Of a stretch of DNA of 64,000 nucleotides, positions 1-8,801 are shown in pieces (position 1 is the stretch's first letter; every line of letters begins with the position of its first letter). Under the pieces are notes generated by a model that saw only the letters and a list, made by a program, of their open reading frames with translations, was not told where the DNA came from and did not search any database. This stretch comes from Actinoplanes lobatus (GTDB taxonomy: Bacteria; Actinomycetota; Actinomycetes; Mycobacteriales; Micromonosporaceae): assembly GCF_014205215.1 (NCBI RefSeq), contig NZ_JACHNC010000001.1, forward strand, positions 2,485,001 to 2,549,000. The letters run 5' to 3'. Made by a program: the position numbers and the translations under genes.

Positions 1-48
1 CTGTTCGGCGTGAACCTGTTCTTCGAGGGCCTGCACTCGTACGCCTAG
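1..48 (+). CDS. C-terminal end of a CcsA/CcsB-type cytochrome c biogenesis protein (partial)
   Basis: Only the last 15 codons are present, reading LFGVNLFFEGLHSYA then TAG. The GLHSY ending in a hydrophobic context is typical of the C-terminus of CcsA/CcsB (ResC), the membrane haem-handling subunit of system II cytochrome c maturation. In actinobacteria this gene commonly lies just before the menaquinone genes that follow here, which supports the call. Its stop codon overlaps the stop of the convergent gene on the other strand. The assignment rests on a short tail, so it is tentative. Confidence 0.55.
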   Translation: MFGVNLFFEGLHSYA

Positions 49-896
49 GCGTCACAGTCCCCCGCGGTCCACGTGTCGTAGCGGGTCACCCAGTCCAGGC
101 AGAACCCGCCGCGGGTGGTCGTCCCGGTCACGGTCGCGACGTCGTCGCGCCAGTAGCGGGCCGGCCCACCACCGGCCGGGCGCAGCTGCACGTTGTCGAT
201 GGTCACCTTGGGCACGTCGATCTTGGTCTGGCGGGACGCGTCGACGTGCACCTCGATGTACTGCTCGATGTAGGCGGACGGGCCGATCGGCAGCTGCTGC
301 TCGGTGAGCAGGTTCCACCGGTCGTCCCACCACAGCCAGGCCCGCCACAGACCGTTCTGGTCGCTGTTCAGGTCCAGCCAGATCTGGTCGCCGGCCCGAA
401 CCGGGTACTGGTCGTAGAACTGCCAGCGGTTGGTGTTCGTGTTGAACGTGTAGACCTGCTGGCGGCCGGGGGAGGCCCAGCCGGTCTCCGCCCAGCCCGC
501 CTCCAGCCAGGAGATCCGGCCCCCACCGAGGTCCCGCTTCGCCATGAACCGGCCCACCACGAAGTCGTACGTGCGGGGCCGCACCGAACCGTCCACCACG
601 GAGAAGCGCCCGGACACCCCACCCCACTCGCCGCTCGTGCCCGCACCGAGATGGTGGTAGCCGCTCGGGGTGAACGCGGCCGGCGGAACCTTGTCCGACT
701 CGGTCAGCGGCGCCCCGGCCCGGCACGCCCGCGGGCTGGCCACGTCCGCCGGACCGGTCGGTGGACGGGTGGGCGCCCGGCCCGGCGCACACACGGGCAG
801 TCGTCTGTCGGCCGACGAGATCGCCGGGGCGGCGACCGCGAGAGCCGCGGCCACACCGGTCAGCGCACACCATCGGGTCACGTTCCGGAGCCTCAC
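45..896 (-). CDS. Secreted protein of unknown function
   Basis: A GTG start at 896 is preferred because GGAG lies six bases upstream; it gives 283 residues. A longer ATG start at 959 is possible but would overlap the ubiD start. The first ~30 residues form a signal peptide (RLRN, then a hydrophobic run ending near AISSA), so the product is exported. The mature part is rich in Trp, Tyr and Asp, with segments such as WLEAGWAE and YDQYPVRAGDQIW that suggest a beta-sandwich domain, and it has several Cys that could form disulphides. I do not recognise the family. It converges on the CcsB gene with overlapping stops and diverges from ubiD. Confidence 0.7.
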   Translation of the reverse strand: MRLRNVTRWCALTGVAAALAVAAPAISSADRRLPVCAPGRAPTRPPTGPADVASPRACRAGAPLTESDKVPPAAFTPSGYHHLGAGTSGEWGGVSGRFSVVDGSVRPRTYDFVVGRFMAKRDLGGGRISWLEAGWAETGWASPGRQQVYTFNTNTNRWQFYDQYPVRAGDQIWLDLNSDQNGLWRAWLWWDDRWNLLTEQQLPIGPSAYIEQYIEVHVDASRQTKIDVPKVTIDNVQLRPAGGGPARYWRDDVATVTGTTTRGGFCLDWVTRYDTWTAGDCDA

Positions 897-957
897 GAAA
901 GTCTCCAACGGGAGTCCCGGATCTCCAGTGACGGACCCGGGTGCCAGACTGGGGACC

Positions 958-2418
958 ATGGCGCCGCGTGGATTCCCCTATGCCGATCTGCAGAGCTTCA
1001 TCGCCGCCCTGGAGGAGGCTGGTGAGCTGCGGCGGGTCACCGTGCCGGTGGATCCGACCCTGGAGATCAGCGAGATCGTGACCCGCACGGTCCGGGCCGG
1101 CGGTCCGGCGATCCTCTTCGAGCGGCCCACGCGGGGCGACATGCCGTTGGTGATCAACCTGTTCGGCACCGAGAAGCGGATGGCGATGGCCCTCGGCGTC
1201 GACCGGCTCGACGAGGTCGGCGAGCGGATCGGCGCGATCGCCAAGCCGGAGCTGCCGGTCGGCTGGTCCGGCATCCGCGAGGGCATCGGCAAGGTGCTCC
1301 AGCTCAAGTCGATGCCGCCGAAGAAGGTGAAGACCGCCCCCTGCCAGGAGGTCGTGCTCCGGGGCGACGAGGTCGACCTGAACCGGCTGCCCGGCCTCCA
1401 GGTGTGGCCCGGTGACGGCGGCATCTTCCACAACTTCGGGCTGACCCACACCAAGCACCCGGAGACCGGCAAGCGCAACCTCGGCCTCTACCGGCTCCAG
1501 CAGCATTCGAAGAACACGCTCGGCATGCACTGGCAGATCCACAAGGACTCGACCGCGCATCACGCGGTGGCGGAGCGGCTCGGCCAGCGACTTCCGGTCG
1601 CGGTCGCGATCGGTTGCGACCCCGTGGTGACGTACGCCGCGAGCGCCCCCCTGCCGGCCGACATCGACGAGTACCTGTTCGCTGGTTTCCTTCAGGGCGA
1701 GCGGATCGAGATGGTCGACTGCGTGTCCGTCCCGTTGCAGGTGCCGGCCGAGGCGCAGATCGTGCTGGAGGGCTACCTGGAGCCCGGCGAGCGCCACCCG
1801 GAGGGCCCGTTCGGCGACCACACCGGCTACTACACCCCGGTCGAGCCGTTCCCGGTGCTGCACATCGAGACGATGACCATGCGGAAGAAGCCGATCTACC
1901 ACTCGATCATCACGTCCAAGCCGCCGCAGGAGGACCACGGCCTGGGCAAGGCCACCGAGCGGATCTTCCTGCCGCTCGCCAAGATCCTGATTCCGGACAT
2001 CGTCGACTACGACATGCCGGCCTCCGGCGTCTTCCACAACTGCCTGATCGTCTCCATCCGCAAGCGCTACCCGAAGCACGCGCAGAAGGTGATGAGCGCG
2101 ATCTGGGGCGCCCACCTGCTGTCGCTGGTCAAGCTGATCGTGGTGGTCGACGAGGACGTCGACGTGCACGACTACCACGAGGTCGCCTTCCGCGCCTTCG
2201 GCAACGTCGACTACGCCCGCGACCTGATGCTCACCGAGGGCCCGGTGGACCACCTGGACCACTCCTCCTACCAGCAGTTCTGGGGCGGCAAGGCGGGTGT
2301 CGACGCCACCCGTAAGCTGCCGACCGAGGGCTACACCCGCGGCTGGCCGGAGGAGATGACGATGGCGCCCGAGGTGGTCAGCCTGGTCGACAAGCGGTGG
2401 AAGGAATACGGGCTGTGA
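958..2418 (+). CDS. mqnL: UbiD-family menaquinone biosynthesis decarboxylase (MqnL-type)
   Basis: The 486-residue product matches the usual length of UbiD decarboxylases, which use prenylated FMN to remove a carboxylate from an aromatic or polycyclic acid. In the futalosine pathway this is the step acting on 1,4-dihydroxy-6-naphthoate-derived intermediates. Diagnostic blocks are the His/Lys-rich region around residue 162, the NLGLYRLQ segment, and PEGPFGDHTGYY at about 281-292, which holds conserved acidic residues. The ATG at 958 is chosen because FPYADLQSFIAALE is the normal family N-terminus; upstream in-frame starts fall inside the opposing gene's leader. It overlaps mqnP by four bases (GTGA), and its cofactor-making partner UbiX lies 2.4 kb downstream. 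Confidence 0.9.
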   Translation: MAPRGFPYADLQSFIAALEEAGELRRVTVPVDPTLEISEIVTRTVRAGGPAILFERPTRGDMPLVINLFGTEKRMAMALGVDRLDEVGERIGAIAKPELPVGWSGIREGIGKVLQLKSMPPKKVKTAPCQEVVLRGDEVDLNRLPGLQVWPGDGGIFHNFGLTHTKHPETGKRNLGLYRLQQHSKNTLGMHWQIHKDSTAHHAVAERLGQRLPVAVAIGCDPVVTYAASAPLPADIDEYLFAGFLQGERIEMVDCVSVPLQVPAEAQIVLEGYLEPGERHPEGPFGDHTGYYTPVEPFPVLHIETMTMRKKPIYHSIITSKPPQEDHGLGKATERIFLPLAKILIPDIVDYDMPASGVFHNCLIVSIRKRYPKHAQKVMSAIWGAHLLSLVKLIVVVDEDVDVHDYHEVAFRAFGNVDYARDLMLTEGPVDHLDHSSYQQFWGGKAGVDATRKLPTEGYTRGWPEEMTMAPEVVSLVDKRWKEYGL

Positions 2419-3308
2419 CGTCGCTGGAGGAGAAGCCCGGCAAGATCAAGGCATTCCTGCGCCTGGTCATGATCGAGCACTCGATCTTCGCGCTGCCGTT
2501 CGCCTACCTGTCGTCGCTGGTGGCCATCGAGTCCTCGAACGACTCGGTCGGCGAGCACTGGCTCGACCTGGTGCTGGTCACGATCGCGATGGTGTCCGGG
2601 CGGACCTTCGCCATGGCGGCCAACCGCATCCTGGACCGCAAGATCGACGCCCTCAATCCGCGTACGCAGAATCGCGAACTGGTCACCGGAGCCGTGAGCC
2701 TGCGGACGGCCTGGACCGGCGCCCTGATCTCGCTGGTCGTCCTGGTCGTCGCGGCCGGCCTGCTGAACCCGCTCTGCCTGGTCCTCTCCCCGCTCGCGGT
2801 CGTCCCGCTGGTGATCTACCCGTACGCCAAGCGTTTCACGAACTTCCCGCACTACGTGCTGGCGCTGGCCCAGGCGGTCGCCCCGGTCGGCGCCTGGCTG
2901 GCGATCACCGGTACGTTCAGCGGCTCGTGGCCGGCCTGGGTGCTCGGTGTCGCGGTCGGCCTCTGGATCGGCGGCTTCGACATCATCTACGCCTGCCAGG
3001 ACGTCGAGGTGGACCGGCGGATCGGGGTGCACTCCACTCCGGCCCGGTTCGGTGTGCGGACCGCCCTACACATCTCCACGGTCACCCACCTGCTCTGCTT
3101 CGCGCTGTTCGTCTGGTTCGGCCAGCTCGCCGGTTTCAGCTGGGCCTGGTGGGCCGGCCTGCTGCTCACCGGCGCCGGCCTGGTCTACCAGCACGTCGTG
3201 GTGACCGAGAACGATCTCTCCAAGGTCAACCGGGCGTTCTTCACGGCGAACGGGTTCATCGCCATCGCCCTGTTCCTCTTCGCCCTGATCGATCTGTACG
3301 TGCTGTAA
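2415..3308 (+). CDS. mqnP: UbiA-family prenyltransferase of menaquinone biosynthesis (MqnP)
   Basis: This 297-residue integral membrane protein has about eight to nine hydrophobic helices. The two Mg-diphosphate binding motifs of UbiA enzymes are present: NRILDRKID starting near N70 and QDVEVD near D196/D200. The family attaches the polyprenyl tail to the aromatic head group; pairing with ubiD and ubiX in a menaquinone cluster points to the futalosine-route enzyme rather than 4-hydroxybenzoate prenyltransferase. The GTG at 2415 overlaps the ubiD stop and GGAAGGA lies about nine bases upstream, so the two genes are translationally coupled. The substrate tail is probably made by the synthase at 61.1 kb. 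Confidence 0.9.
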   Translation: MTSLEEKPGKIKAFLRLVMIEHSIFALPFAYLSSLVAIESSNDSVGEHWLDLVLVTIAMVSGRTFAMAANRILDRKIDALNPRTQNRELVTGAVSLRTAWTGALISLVVLVVAAGLLNPLCLVLSPLAVVPLVIYPYAKRFTNFPHYVLALAQAVAPVGAWLAITGTFSGSWPAWVLGVAVGLWIGGFDIIYACQDVEVDRRIGVHSTPARFGVRTALHISTVTHLLCFALFVWFGQLAGFSWAWWAGLLLTGAGLVYQHVVVTENDLSKVNRAFFTANGFIAIALFLFALIDLYVL

Positions 3309-3339
3309 CCCATCGGCCGGTGGCGTCCGTCTTATCCGC

Positions 3340-3852
3340 GTGAGCGATAGAGAGGCCGACTTCCGCGAGTTCGTCGGCGCGCGGATGGAGTCGTTACGGG
3401 GGCTCGCGTACCTCACCTGCGGTGACTGGCAGGTGGCCGAGGACGCGGTGCTGTCCGCCCTGGCCAAGTTGTACGCGAAATGGAACCGGGTGGACAACCC
3501 GGACGCGTACGCCCGAACCGCCGTGGTGCGGGCGGCCATCGACGAGACCCGCCGCCCGTGGTGGCGGCGCGAACAGTCCCGCAGCCACGCCATGCCGGAC
3601 GCCCCCGTCCCCGACGACGCCACCCGGGCCGTCGACGAGCGCCTGCGGATGCGCAAGGCGCTCGGCAGCCTGCCCGCCCGGCAGCGCGCCGTGCTGGCGC
3701 TGCGCTTCCTGGAGGGCCTCAGCGTGCAGCAGACCGCGGAGGCGCTGAAGTGCCCGGAGGGCACCGTCAAGGTCTACACCGCGCGTGGTCTCGACGCGCT
3801 CCGCCGCATTCTCGGCACCGAATGGGAGGCAGTTCATGAGACCACTGTCTGA
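3340..3852 (+). CDS. ECF sigma factor, SigE-family
   Basis: The 170-residue product has the two-domain layout of extracytoplasmic function sigma factors. Region 2 spans about residues 8-70 (ESLRGLAYLTCGDWQVAEDA) and region 4 about 105-160 (LPARQRAVLALRFLEG, then a helix-turn-helix with EGTVKVYTARGL). It resembles the actinobacterial SigE-family subgroup that is normally followed by a membrane protein gene, as here. The stop lies 17 bases inside the next gene, so the two are coupled. It lies between mqnP and ubiX, an unexpected position for a signalling pair; whether it controls menaquinone genes is unknown. Confidence 0.88.
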   Translation: MSDREADFREFVGARMESLRGLAYLTCGDWQVAEDAVLSALAKLYAKWNRVDNPDAYARTAVVRAAIDETRRPWWRREQSRSHAMPDAPVPDDATRAVDERLRMRKALGSLPARQRAVLALRFLEGLSVQQTAEALKCPEGTVKVYTARGLDALRRILGTEWEAVHETTV

Positions 3853-4840
3853 GCTGTTGCAGGAGGCCAAGGTGGATGCGCCACCACCGCGCTACGACGT
3901 CGACCACGTGGTCGCGGCGGGCCGGCGGCGGGTCCGGCAGCGGAACTCCGGGTGGGCGCTCGCGGCCGTGGTGGCGGTGGCCACCGCGATCGGGGTTCCG
4001 CAGATCGTCACCCGGGGTCCGGCGCCGAACCCGCCGCAGCCGGCCGCGTCGGTCGCCCCGGCGCCGGCCCCGGAATACCTGATCCCGTCCGCCGCCCGGT
4101 TCCGCGGCTATCGGACGGCCTCGTTCCGGGTCGGTGACCCGGCGAACTTCGGCCCCGGCTACACCAGCACCGGGGCCGTCCCGAAAAAGGGCATGTCGCC
4201 GACGATGTCACTGCTGGTCTACGAACCCGGCATCGACCCGCTGACCCGGCTGGGCCTGAAGCGGGCCGCCGACGTGGACCCGATCAAGGGCCGGCCGGCA
4301 TTCACGGTCTCCGCGGCCGGGTTCCCCGCCGAAACCCTTGTCTGGGAGTACGCCGACAACGCCTTCGCGGTGCTCACGCCGCAACCTCCGGGCGCGACAC
4401 GCGCGCAGGTGAGAGAGGTGGCCGAGGGCTTCGGCCTCGCCTCGGAGCAGCCGGTCCTGGTCGCCTTCAAGGTCGGCTATCTGCCCGATGGGTTCCGGTT
4501 GCGGGCGGTCAGCCAGGAGAGCGACGAGTTCTCGGCGGTCCACTTCCTTCCGGTCTCGGCGATGCGTGAGCCGGTGCAGAAGTACGAGGCCATCAACGGG
4601 ACCAAGGGCAGCATCCAGATCGTGCTGCAAGGGCAGGACCCGGCCGGTGCCCCCAACTGTGGCTGCGTCGGATACCGGAAGGTCGGCGACGGTCACGAGG
4701 TGATCATCACCGGCCCGATCTCGAAGGCCGAGGCGCGGAAGATCCTCGACTCGCTGGAGGTGTCCACCCCGGGCGACTACTCGACCTGGGTCCCGGTCGC
4801 TCAGATGGTCCCGGAGGAGTACCTGTACAAGGGCGAGTAG
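3836..4840 (+). CDS. Membrane-anchored protein, probable anti-sigma factor
   Basis: The ATG at 3836 is chosen over upstream starts because GGGAGGC lies five bases before it; it gives 334 residues. A short basic cytoplasmic N-terminus (about 40 residues ending RRRVRQRN) is followed by one membrane helix at about 44-63 and a ~270-residue outside domain. That layout and the 17-base overlap with the sigma gene are typical of anti-sigma factors of SigE-family ECFs, although no zinc-finger (HxxxCxxC) motif is present. The outer domain has a paired-Cys segment, NCGCVGY. Its trigger is unknown. An alternative is a secreted target of the sigma factor. Confidence 0.75.
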   Translation: MRPLSELLQEAKVDAPPPRYDVDHVVAAGRRRVRQRNSGWALAAVVAVATAIGVPQIVTRGPAPNPPQPAASVAPAPAPEYLIPSAARFRGYRTASFRVGDPANFGPGYTSTGAVPKKGMSPTMSLLVYEPGIDPLTRLGLKRAADVDPIKGRPAFTVSAAGFPAETLVWEYADNAFAVLTPQPPGATRAQVREVAEGFGLASEQPVLVAFKVGYLPDGFRLRAVSQESDEFSAVHFLPVSAMREPVQKYEAINGTKGSIQIVLQGQDPAGAPNCGCVGYRKVGDGHEVIITGPISKAEARKILDSLEVSTPGDYSTWVPVAQMVPEEYLYKGE

Positions 4841-4852
4841 CACACTGGTGAC

Positions 4853-5476
4853 ATGCGCGAACCCTTGATCGTCGGCGTCTCCGGCGCCTCCGGCACCCCG
4901 TACGCCAAGGCGGTGCTCACCGCCCTGCTGGACGCCGGCGAATCCGTCGACCTGGTGGTCTCCCGGGCCGCCCGGCTGACCCTGCTGGACGAGACCGGCG
5001 CGACGGTCCGGGACGCGCACTGGAAGGACGACGTGGCCGCCTGGCTGGGCCGGGACCTCGGCGATCTGGCCTACTGGCCGGCCGGGGACCTGGCCGCCGG
5101 CCCGAGCAGCGGCTCCTACCCGGCCCGTGGGATGGCCGTGGTGCCGGCGAGCACCGCGGCCTGCGCGGGTATCGCCATCGGGCTCTCCAAGGACCTGCTC
5201 CAGCGAGCGGCCGAGGTGAATCTGAAAGAACGGCGCCGTACGGTGATCGTGCCCCGGGAGACTCCGGTCACCCGCAGTCATCTGGAGCATCTGATCGCCC
5301 TGCACGACGCCGGGGCGGTGGTGCTGCCGGCCAGCCCCGGCTTCTACGGCTCCGGGGCCGGCGCGACAGCACAGCAACTGATCGATTTCGTGGCCGGAAA
5401 AGTGCTCGACGTGATGGGCGTACCCCACACGCTCTTCCGCAGATGGACCGGCGATCTGGGTGAGGGACGCGCCTAG
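4853..5476 (+). CDS. ubiX: Flavin prenyltransferase UbiX (MqnM-type)
   Basis: The 207-residue product starts with REPLIVGVSGASGTPYA, the nucleotide-binding motif of UbiX. The family transfers dimethylallyl to reduced FMN to make prenylated FMN, the cofactor of UbiD decarboxylases. Other conserved parts are PASTAACAGIAIGLSKDLLQRAAEVNLKE-type helices near residues 95-125 and the RETPVTRSHLEHL segment. It begins 12 bases after the anti-sigma gene, so it is probably cotranscribed, and its client UbiD is encoded at the head of the same cluster. Its end overlaps the convergent BldC-like gene by four bases. Confidence 0.92.
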   Translation: MREPLIVGVSGASGTPYAKAVLTALLDAGESVDLVVSRAARLTLLDETGATVRDAHWKDDVAAWLGRDLGDLAYWPAGDLAAGPSSGSYPARGMAVVPASTAACAGIAIGLSKDLLQRAAEVNLKERRRTVIVPRETPVTRSHLEHLIALHDAGAVVLPASPGFYGSGAGATAQQLIDFVAGKVLDVMGVPHTLFRRWTGDLGEGRA

Positions 5477-5748
5477 CGCAGCCCGTTGGGCGGGCCGTAG
5501 CCGGGCCCGGGATGGCTCGGGCCGTTGTTGCGGGGCTTGTTGGCGGCGTCGTCCTCGCGCATCTCCTCGATCACACCATCGCCTTCGAGGAGCGCACGCA
5601 CTTCGGATTCACGGAATCGGCGGTGTCCACCCGGAGTACGGATACTGCCGATCCGTCCGGCGGCGGCCCAGCGCGTGACCGTTTTGGGGTCGACGCGGAA
5701 CAGCGCGGCCACCTCGCCCGGTGTCAGCAGACGATCTCCAGTGTCCAC
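5473..5748 (-). CDS. bldC: BldC-family MerR-type DNA-binding protein
   Basis: This 91-residue protein is little more than a winged helix-turn-helix of the MerR/BldC type: LLTPGEVAALFRVDPKTVTR followed by the wing SIRTPGGHRRFRESEV. BldC proteins bind DNA head-to-tail at promoters and time development in Streptomyces. The acidic and then Gly/Pro-rich tail (residues 60-91) extends beyond the roughly 68 residues of classical BldC, so it may be a paralogue. The GTG start at 5748 has a strong GAGGAGG just upstream. It diverges from the Lrp gene across a 215-bp spacer. Confidence 0.82.
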   Translation of the reverse strand: MDTGDRLLTPGEVAALFRVDPKTVTRWAAAGRIGSIRTPGGHRRFRESEVRALLEGDGVIEEMREDDAANKPRNNGPSHPGPGYGPPNGLR

Positions 5749-5963
5749 AACCCCCTCCTCGGTTTTCGGTTATCTGGAGCGGCCGGTGGTCACGGTGAGT
5801 GTCGGCGTGCTCGATCGGGACGTAAAGTCATTAGAGCACCGCCCCTGAACCAAGTCCGTGAAATGCGGAAAAAGCCCCGATTGCGACAGTGGTCATTATC
5901 CTGCCGTCCATTCGCCGCTACCGGGCGTGAAGGCCGGAGCGCCACCCGATTAGGGTTTCTCCC

Positions 5964-6413
5964 ATGGACTCCATCGACCTCCGGCTGATCGACCTGCTAC
6001 GAGAGAACGCCCGCTCGTCGTACGCCGAACTCGCCCGCAAGGTCGGCCTCTCCGCCCCCGCCGTGCACGAGCGAGTCGGTAAGCTCGAGACCGCCGGGAC
6101 CATCCGCGGTTACCGGGCCGACATCGACCACGAGGCGATCGGGCTCGGTGTGACCGCGCTGATCGGCATCATCGAGGACTCCGGCGCCGACACCGACGAC
6201 GTCCTCGCCGCGGTCCGCGCCATGCCCGAGGTGGAGAGCTGCTATTTCATGGCCGGCGTGGAGTCCTACCAGCTCACCGTGCGGGTCGGCACGATTGCCG
6301 AACTGGAGCAGCTGATCGTGCGGATCAACCGGACCCCGGGCGTCGCATCGACCCGGACCGCGATCGCCCTCTCCACCAAGTGGGAGAACCGCCCCCAGCC
6401 GGGCCTCGGCTGA
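5964..6413 (+). CDS. Lrp/AsnC-family transcriptional regulator
   Basis: The 149-residue product has the family's two parts: an N-terminal helix-turn-helix ([20 protein letters not shown], then [14 protein letters not shown]) and a C-terminal RAM ligand-sensing domain from about residue 65 ([18 protein letters not shown]). Lrp-type regulators respond to amino acids. The stop overlaps the ATG of the PLP enzyme gene (TGATG), so the pair is coupled and the regulator probably controls that gene in response to its amino-acid substrate. A similar Lrp gene next to ubiX is known in Streptomyces. Confidence 0.92.
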   Translation: MDSIDLRLIDLLRENARSSYAELARKVGLSAPAVHERVGKLETAGTIRGYRADIDHEAIGLGVTALIGIIEDSGADTDDVLAAVRAMPEVESCYFMAGVESYQLTVRVGTIAELEQLIVRINRTPGVASTRTAIALSTKWENRPQPGLG

Positions 6414-7510
6414 TGGAGATCACCGACTTCGGGCGCTGCGAGCGGGTCAACCGCGACTGGGCACGTGAGGCCATCGGCCAGGTCGAGGCCGACGCCAACC
6501 GGTCCGCCGACACCCACCTGCTCCCCTTCCCGCTTCCCGCCGCCTGGGGCATCGACCTGTACCTCAAGGACGAGTCGTCGCACCCCACCGGTTCACTGAA
6601 GCATCGCCTGGCACGATCGCTTTTCCTGTATGCGCTCTGCAATGGCTGGATCGGGCCGAGCACGACCATCGTGGAAGCGTCGTCCGGATCGACCGCGGTG
6701 AGCGAGGCCTATTTCGCGCGAATGCTCGGCCTGCCGTTCATCGCCGTGATGCCGGCCGCCACCTCGCCGGAGAAGATCTCGCTGATCGAGTTCCAGGGCG
6801 GCCGATGTCACCTGGTGAACGATCCGACCCAGGTGGTCGCCGAGGCGCGCCGGCTCGCGGCCGAGCTGGGCGGGCACTTCATGGACCAGTTCACGTACGC
6901 CGAGCGGGCCACCGACTGGCGCGGCAACAACAACATCGCCGAGTCGATCTACAACCAGCTGGAGCGCGAACGCCACCCGGTCCCGGCCTGGATCGTGGTC
7001 GGCGCCGGCACCGGCGGGACCAGCGCCACCATCGGCCGGTACGCCCGCTACCGCCGCCTCGACACCAAGGTCTGCGTTGTCGACCCCGAGGGATCGGCGT
7101 TCTGGCAGGCTTATCTCGCCGGTGACTGGAGCGTCGTGACCGGCCGCGGCTCCCGTATCGAGGGGATCGGCCGTCCCCGGGTGGAGGCGTCCTTCCTGCC
7201 CTCGGTGGTGGATCGGATGATCCACGTCCCGGATGCCGCGTCCCTGGCCGCGATGCGTGCCGGCTCGGCCGTCCTGGGCCGGCGGGTCGGCGGCTCGACC
7301 GGCACCAACCTGTGGGGCGCGTTCCGGCTCATCGCCGAGATGCTGGCGTCCGGGCGTACCGGATCGGTGGTGACGCTCATCTGCGACGGCGGCGAACGCT
7401 ACGCCGACACCTACTACTCCGACGCCTGGGTGGGCGCCCAGGAACTGGACCTTTCGTCGTACTCCGGGGTGATCCGCCGATTCCTTGACGATGGTGGATG
7501 GCCCGGGTGA
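6413..7510 (+). CDS. PLP-dependent cysteine synthase/desulfhydrase-family enzyme (Cds1-like)
   Basis: The ATG at 6413 overlaps the Lrp stop and gives 365 residues. The fold-type II PLP signature is present: the lysine in [14 protein letters not shown] (about K63) should carry [11 protein letters not shown] is the substrate loop, and [12 protein letters not shown] holds the cofactor phosphate. The sequence resembles the branch containing mycobacterial Cds1, an L-cysteine desulfhydrase releasing sulphide, pyruvate and ammonia, more than biosynthetic CysK. Coupling to an Lrp-type regulator fits a catabolic or detoxifying role for cysteine. Serine/threonine dehydratase activity cannot be excluded by sequence. 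Confidence 0.85.
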   Translation: MEITDFGRCERVNRDWAREAIGQVEADANRSADTHLLPFPLPAAWGIDLYLKDESSHPTGSLKHRLARSLFLYALCNGWIGPSTTIVEASSGSTAVSEAYFARMLGLPFIAVMPAATSPEKISLIEFQGGRCHLVNDPTQVVAEARRLAAELGGHFMDQFTYAERATDWRGNNNIAESIYNQLERERHPVPAWIVVGAGTGGTSATIGRYARYRRLDTKVCVVDPEGSAFWQAYLAGDWSVVTGRGSRIEGIGRPRVEASFLPSVVDRMIHVPDAASLAAMRAGSAVLGRRVGGSTGTNLWGAFRLIAEMLASGRTGSVVTLICDGGERYADTYYSDAWVGAQELDLSSYSGVIRRFLDDGGWPG

Positions 7511-7526
7511 CGTGTCATGAAGAGGC

Positions 7527-8801
7527 GTGATTAGATCCTCGTCCATGGGGGATGGAAGAAACTCACGTCTCGGGGCCGCGCTGCTCGTGGCCCTGGTGGC
7601 GGTGGCGTCGGCCGGCATCGTGCTGTGGCCGACCGGCGACGGCACCACGGCCGTCGCGGCCCGCCGCGTGACGATCGAGCCGAAGGCCCCGCCCACCCCG
7701 CTCGAACAGGTCGAGGCGCTGCTCGAAGCCCAGGTCGACGCGCTGGAGAAGGGCGACGAGAAGGGCTGGCTCGCCCCGGTCGACGCCAAGTTGCAGCCGC
7801 GCTACCGGGCCATCTACCGCAACCTGCGGGCGCTCGAGATCTCTTACACCAAGCTGACCATCGAGCAGCTGCCGCAGACCGCCGGCTCGATGAACGTCGG
7901 CTTCCAGCTCGACTACTGCTTCAGCACCCAGCTCTGCCGGGACGGCGGTGGCAACCCGAACGTCGGCTACAAGCTCACCTGGAAGCCCCGCGGCAGCTCC
8001 TACGTGATCACCGGGATGACCGGCTCCGGCAAGGAGAACTACCTCCAGCCGGCGCCGTGGGAGAACACGCAGCTCGCCTTCGCCACCGGTCGGCGGGTCA
8101 TCGTGGCCGCGCCGCCGGCCCAGCGCAAACACCTGAACCGGGTGCTCCAGGTCGCCGAGAAGGCCGCCGCCGTCGCCGACCGGTACGCCGGATACACCGG
8201 TAACCCGCAGGCCCGCTACCGGGTCTACCTGGCCGACAACAAGTCGTGGAACAGCTGGTACGGCGGAAAATACCCGGCCTGGTCGGTGGCGTACCAGCTG
8301 CCGCTCGGCCGGGTCGGCGGCGACGTGGTCGTCCGGATCAGCGAGATGCCGTCCTCGAACAAGGAACTCACCACGATCATCCAGCACGAGCTGGCCCACG
8401 TGGTGACTCGTGCCTCGTCCACCAACTACGACGAGGAGGAGGACCTCTGGCTGATCGAGGGCATCGCCGAGTACATCGGCTTCCTCCCCGCCAAGCCCGG
8501 CGCCACCTACAACAAGGACGTGCTGAGCTACTCCTTCAGCCAGCGCGGCGACCTGAAGACGGTCGTCGTGAAGCCGCTCACCGCCAAGTCGGACGACCTC
8601 ACCGTCGCCACGCTCTACGCCACCGGGCACTTCGCGGCCGGCTGCATGGCCGCCAAGTACGGCGACAAGAAGCTGCTCGACTTCGTCGACCGGGTGGTTC
8701 AGCTCGGCGAGGAACTCGACCCGGCCTCCCGGGCCGCCTTCGGCACACCCTTCAAGAACGTCGACAAGGCCTGCGTCAGCTGGATCAAGCAGCGGACCTG
8801 A
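7527..8801 (+). CDS. Membrane-anchored or secreted zinc metallopeptidase (peptidase MA-like)
   Basis: The 424-residue product (GTG start; an ATG at 7545 is an alternative six codons in) has an N-terminal hydrophobic segment, LLVALVAVASAGIVLW, acting as signal peptide or anchor. A gluzincin motif, HELAH, lies at about residues 287-291 (IIQHELAHVVTRAS), followed about 27 residues later by LIEGIAEY, whose glutamate would be the third zinc ligand. The preceding ~150 residues resemble an NTF2-like domain. Its substrate is unknown. The gene end overlaps the convergent gene by 17 bases. Confidence 0.8.
   Translation: MIRSSSMGDGRNSRLGAALLVALVAVASAGIVLWPTGDGTTAVAARRVTIEPKAPPTPLEQVEALLEAQVDALEKGDEKGWLAPVDAKLQPRYRAIYRNLRALEISYTKLTIEQLPQTAGSMNVGFQLDYCFSTQLCRDGGGNPNVGYKLTWKPRGSSYVITGMTGSGKENYLQPAPWENTQLAFATGRRVIVAAPPAQRKHLNRVLQVAEKAAAVADRYAGYTGNPQARYRVYLADNKSWNSWYGGKYPAWSVAYQLPLGRVGGDVVVRISEMPSSNKELTTIIQHELAHVVTRASSTNYDEEEDLWLIEGIAEYIGFLPAKPGATYNKDVLSYSFSQRGDLKTVVVKPLTAKSDDLTVATLYATGHFAAGCMAAKYGDKKLLDFVDRVVQLGEELDPASRAAFGTPFKNVDKACVSWIKQRT

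Noticed and set aside
52..2262. A 736-codon minus-strand frame opposite ubiD
   Set aside because: The plus-strand UbiD is certain; the antisense frame is His/Arg/Asp-rich low complexity without a ribosome site.
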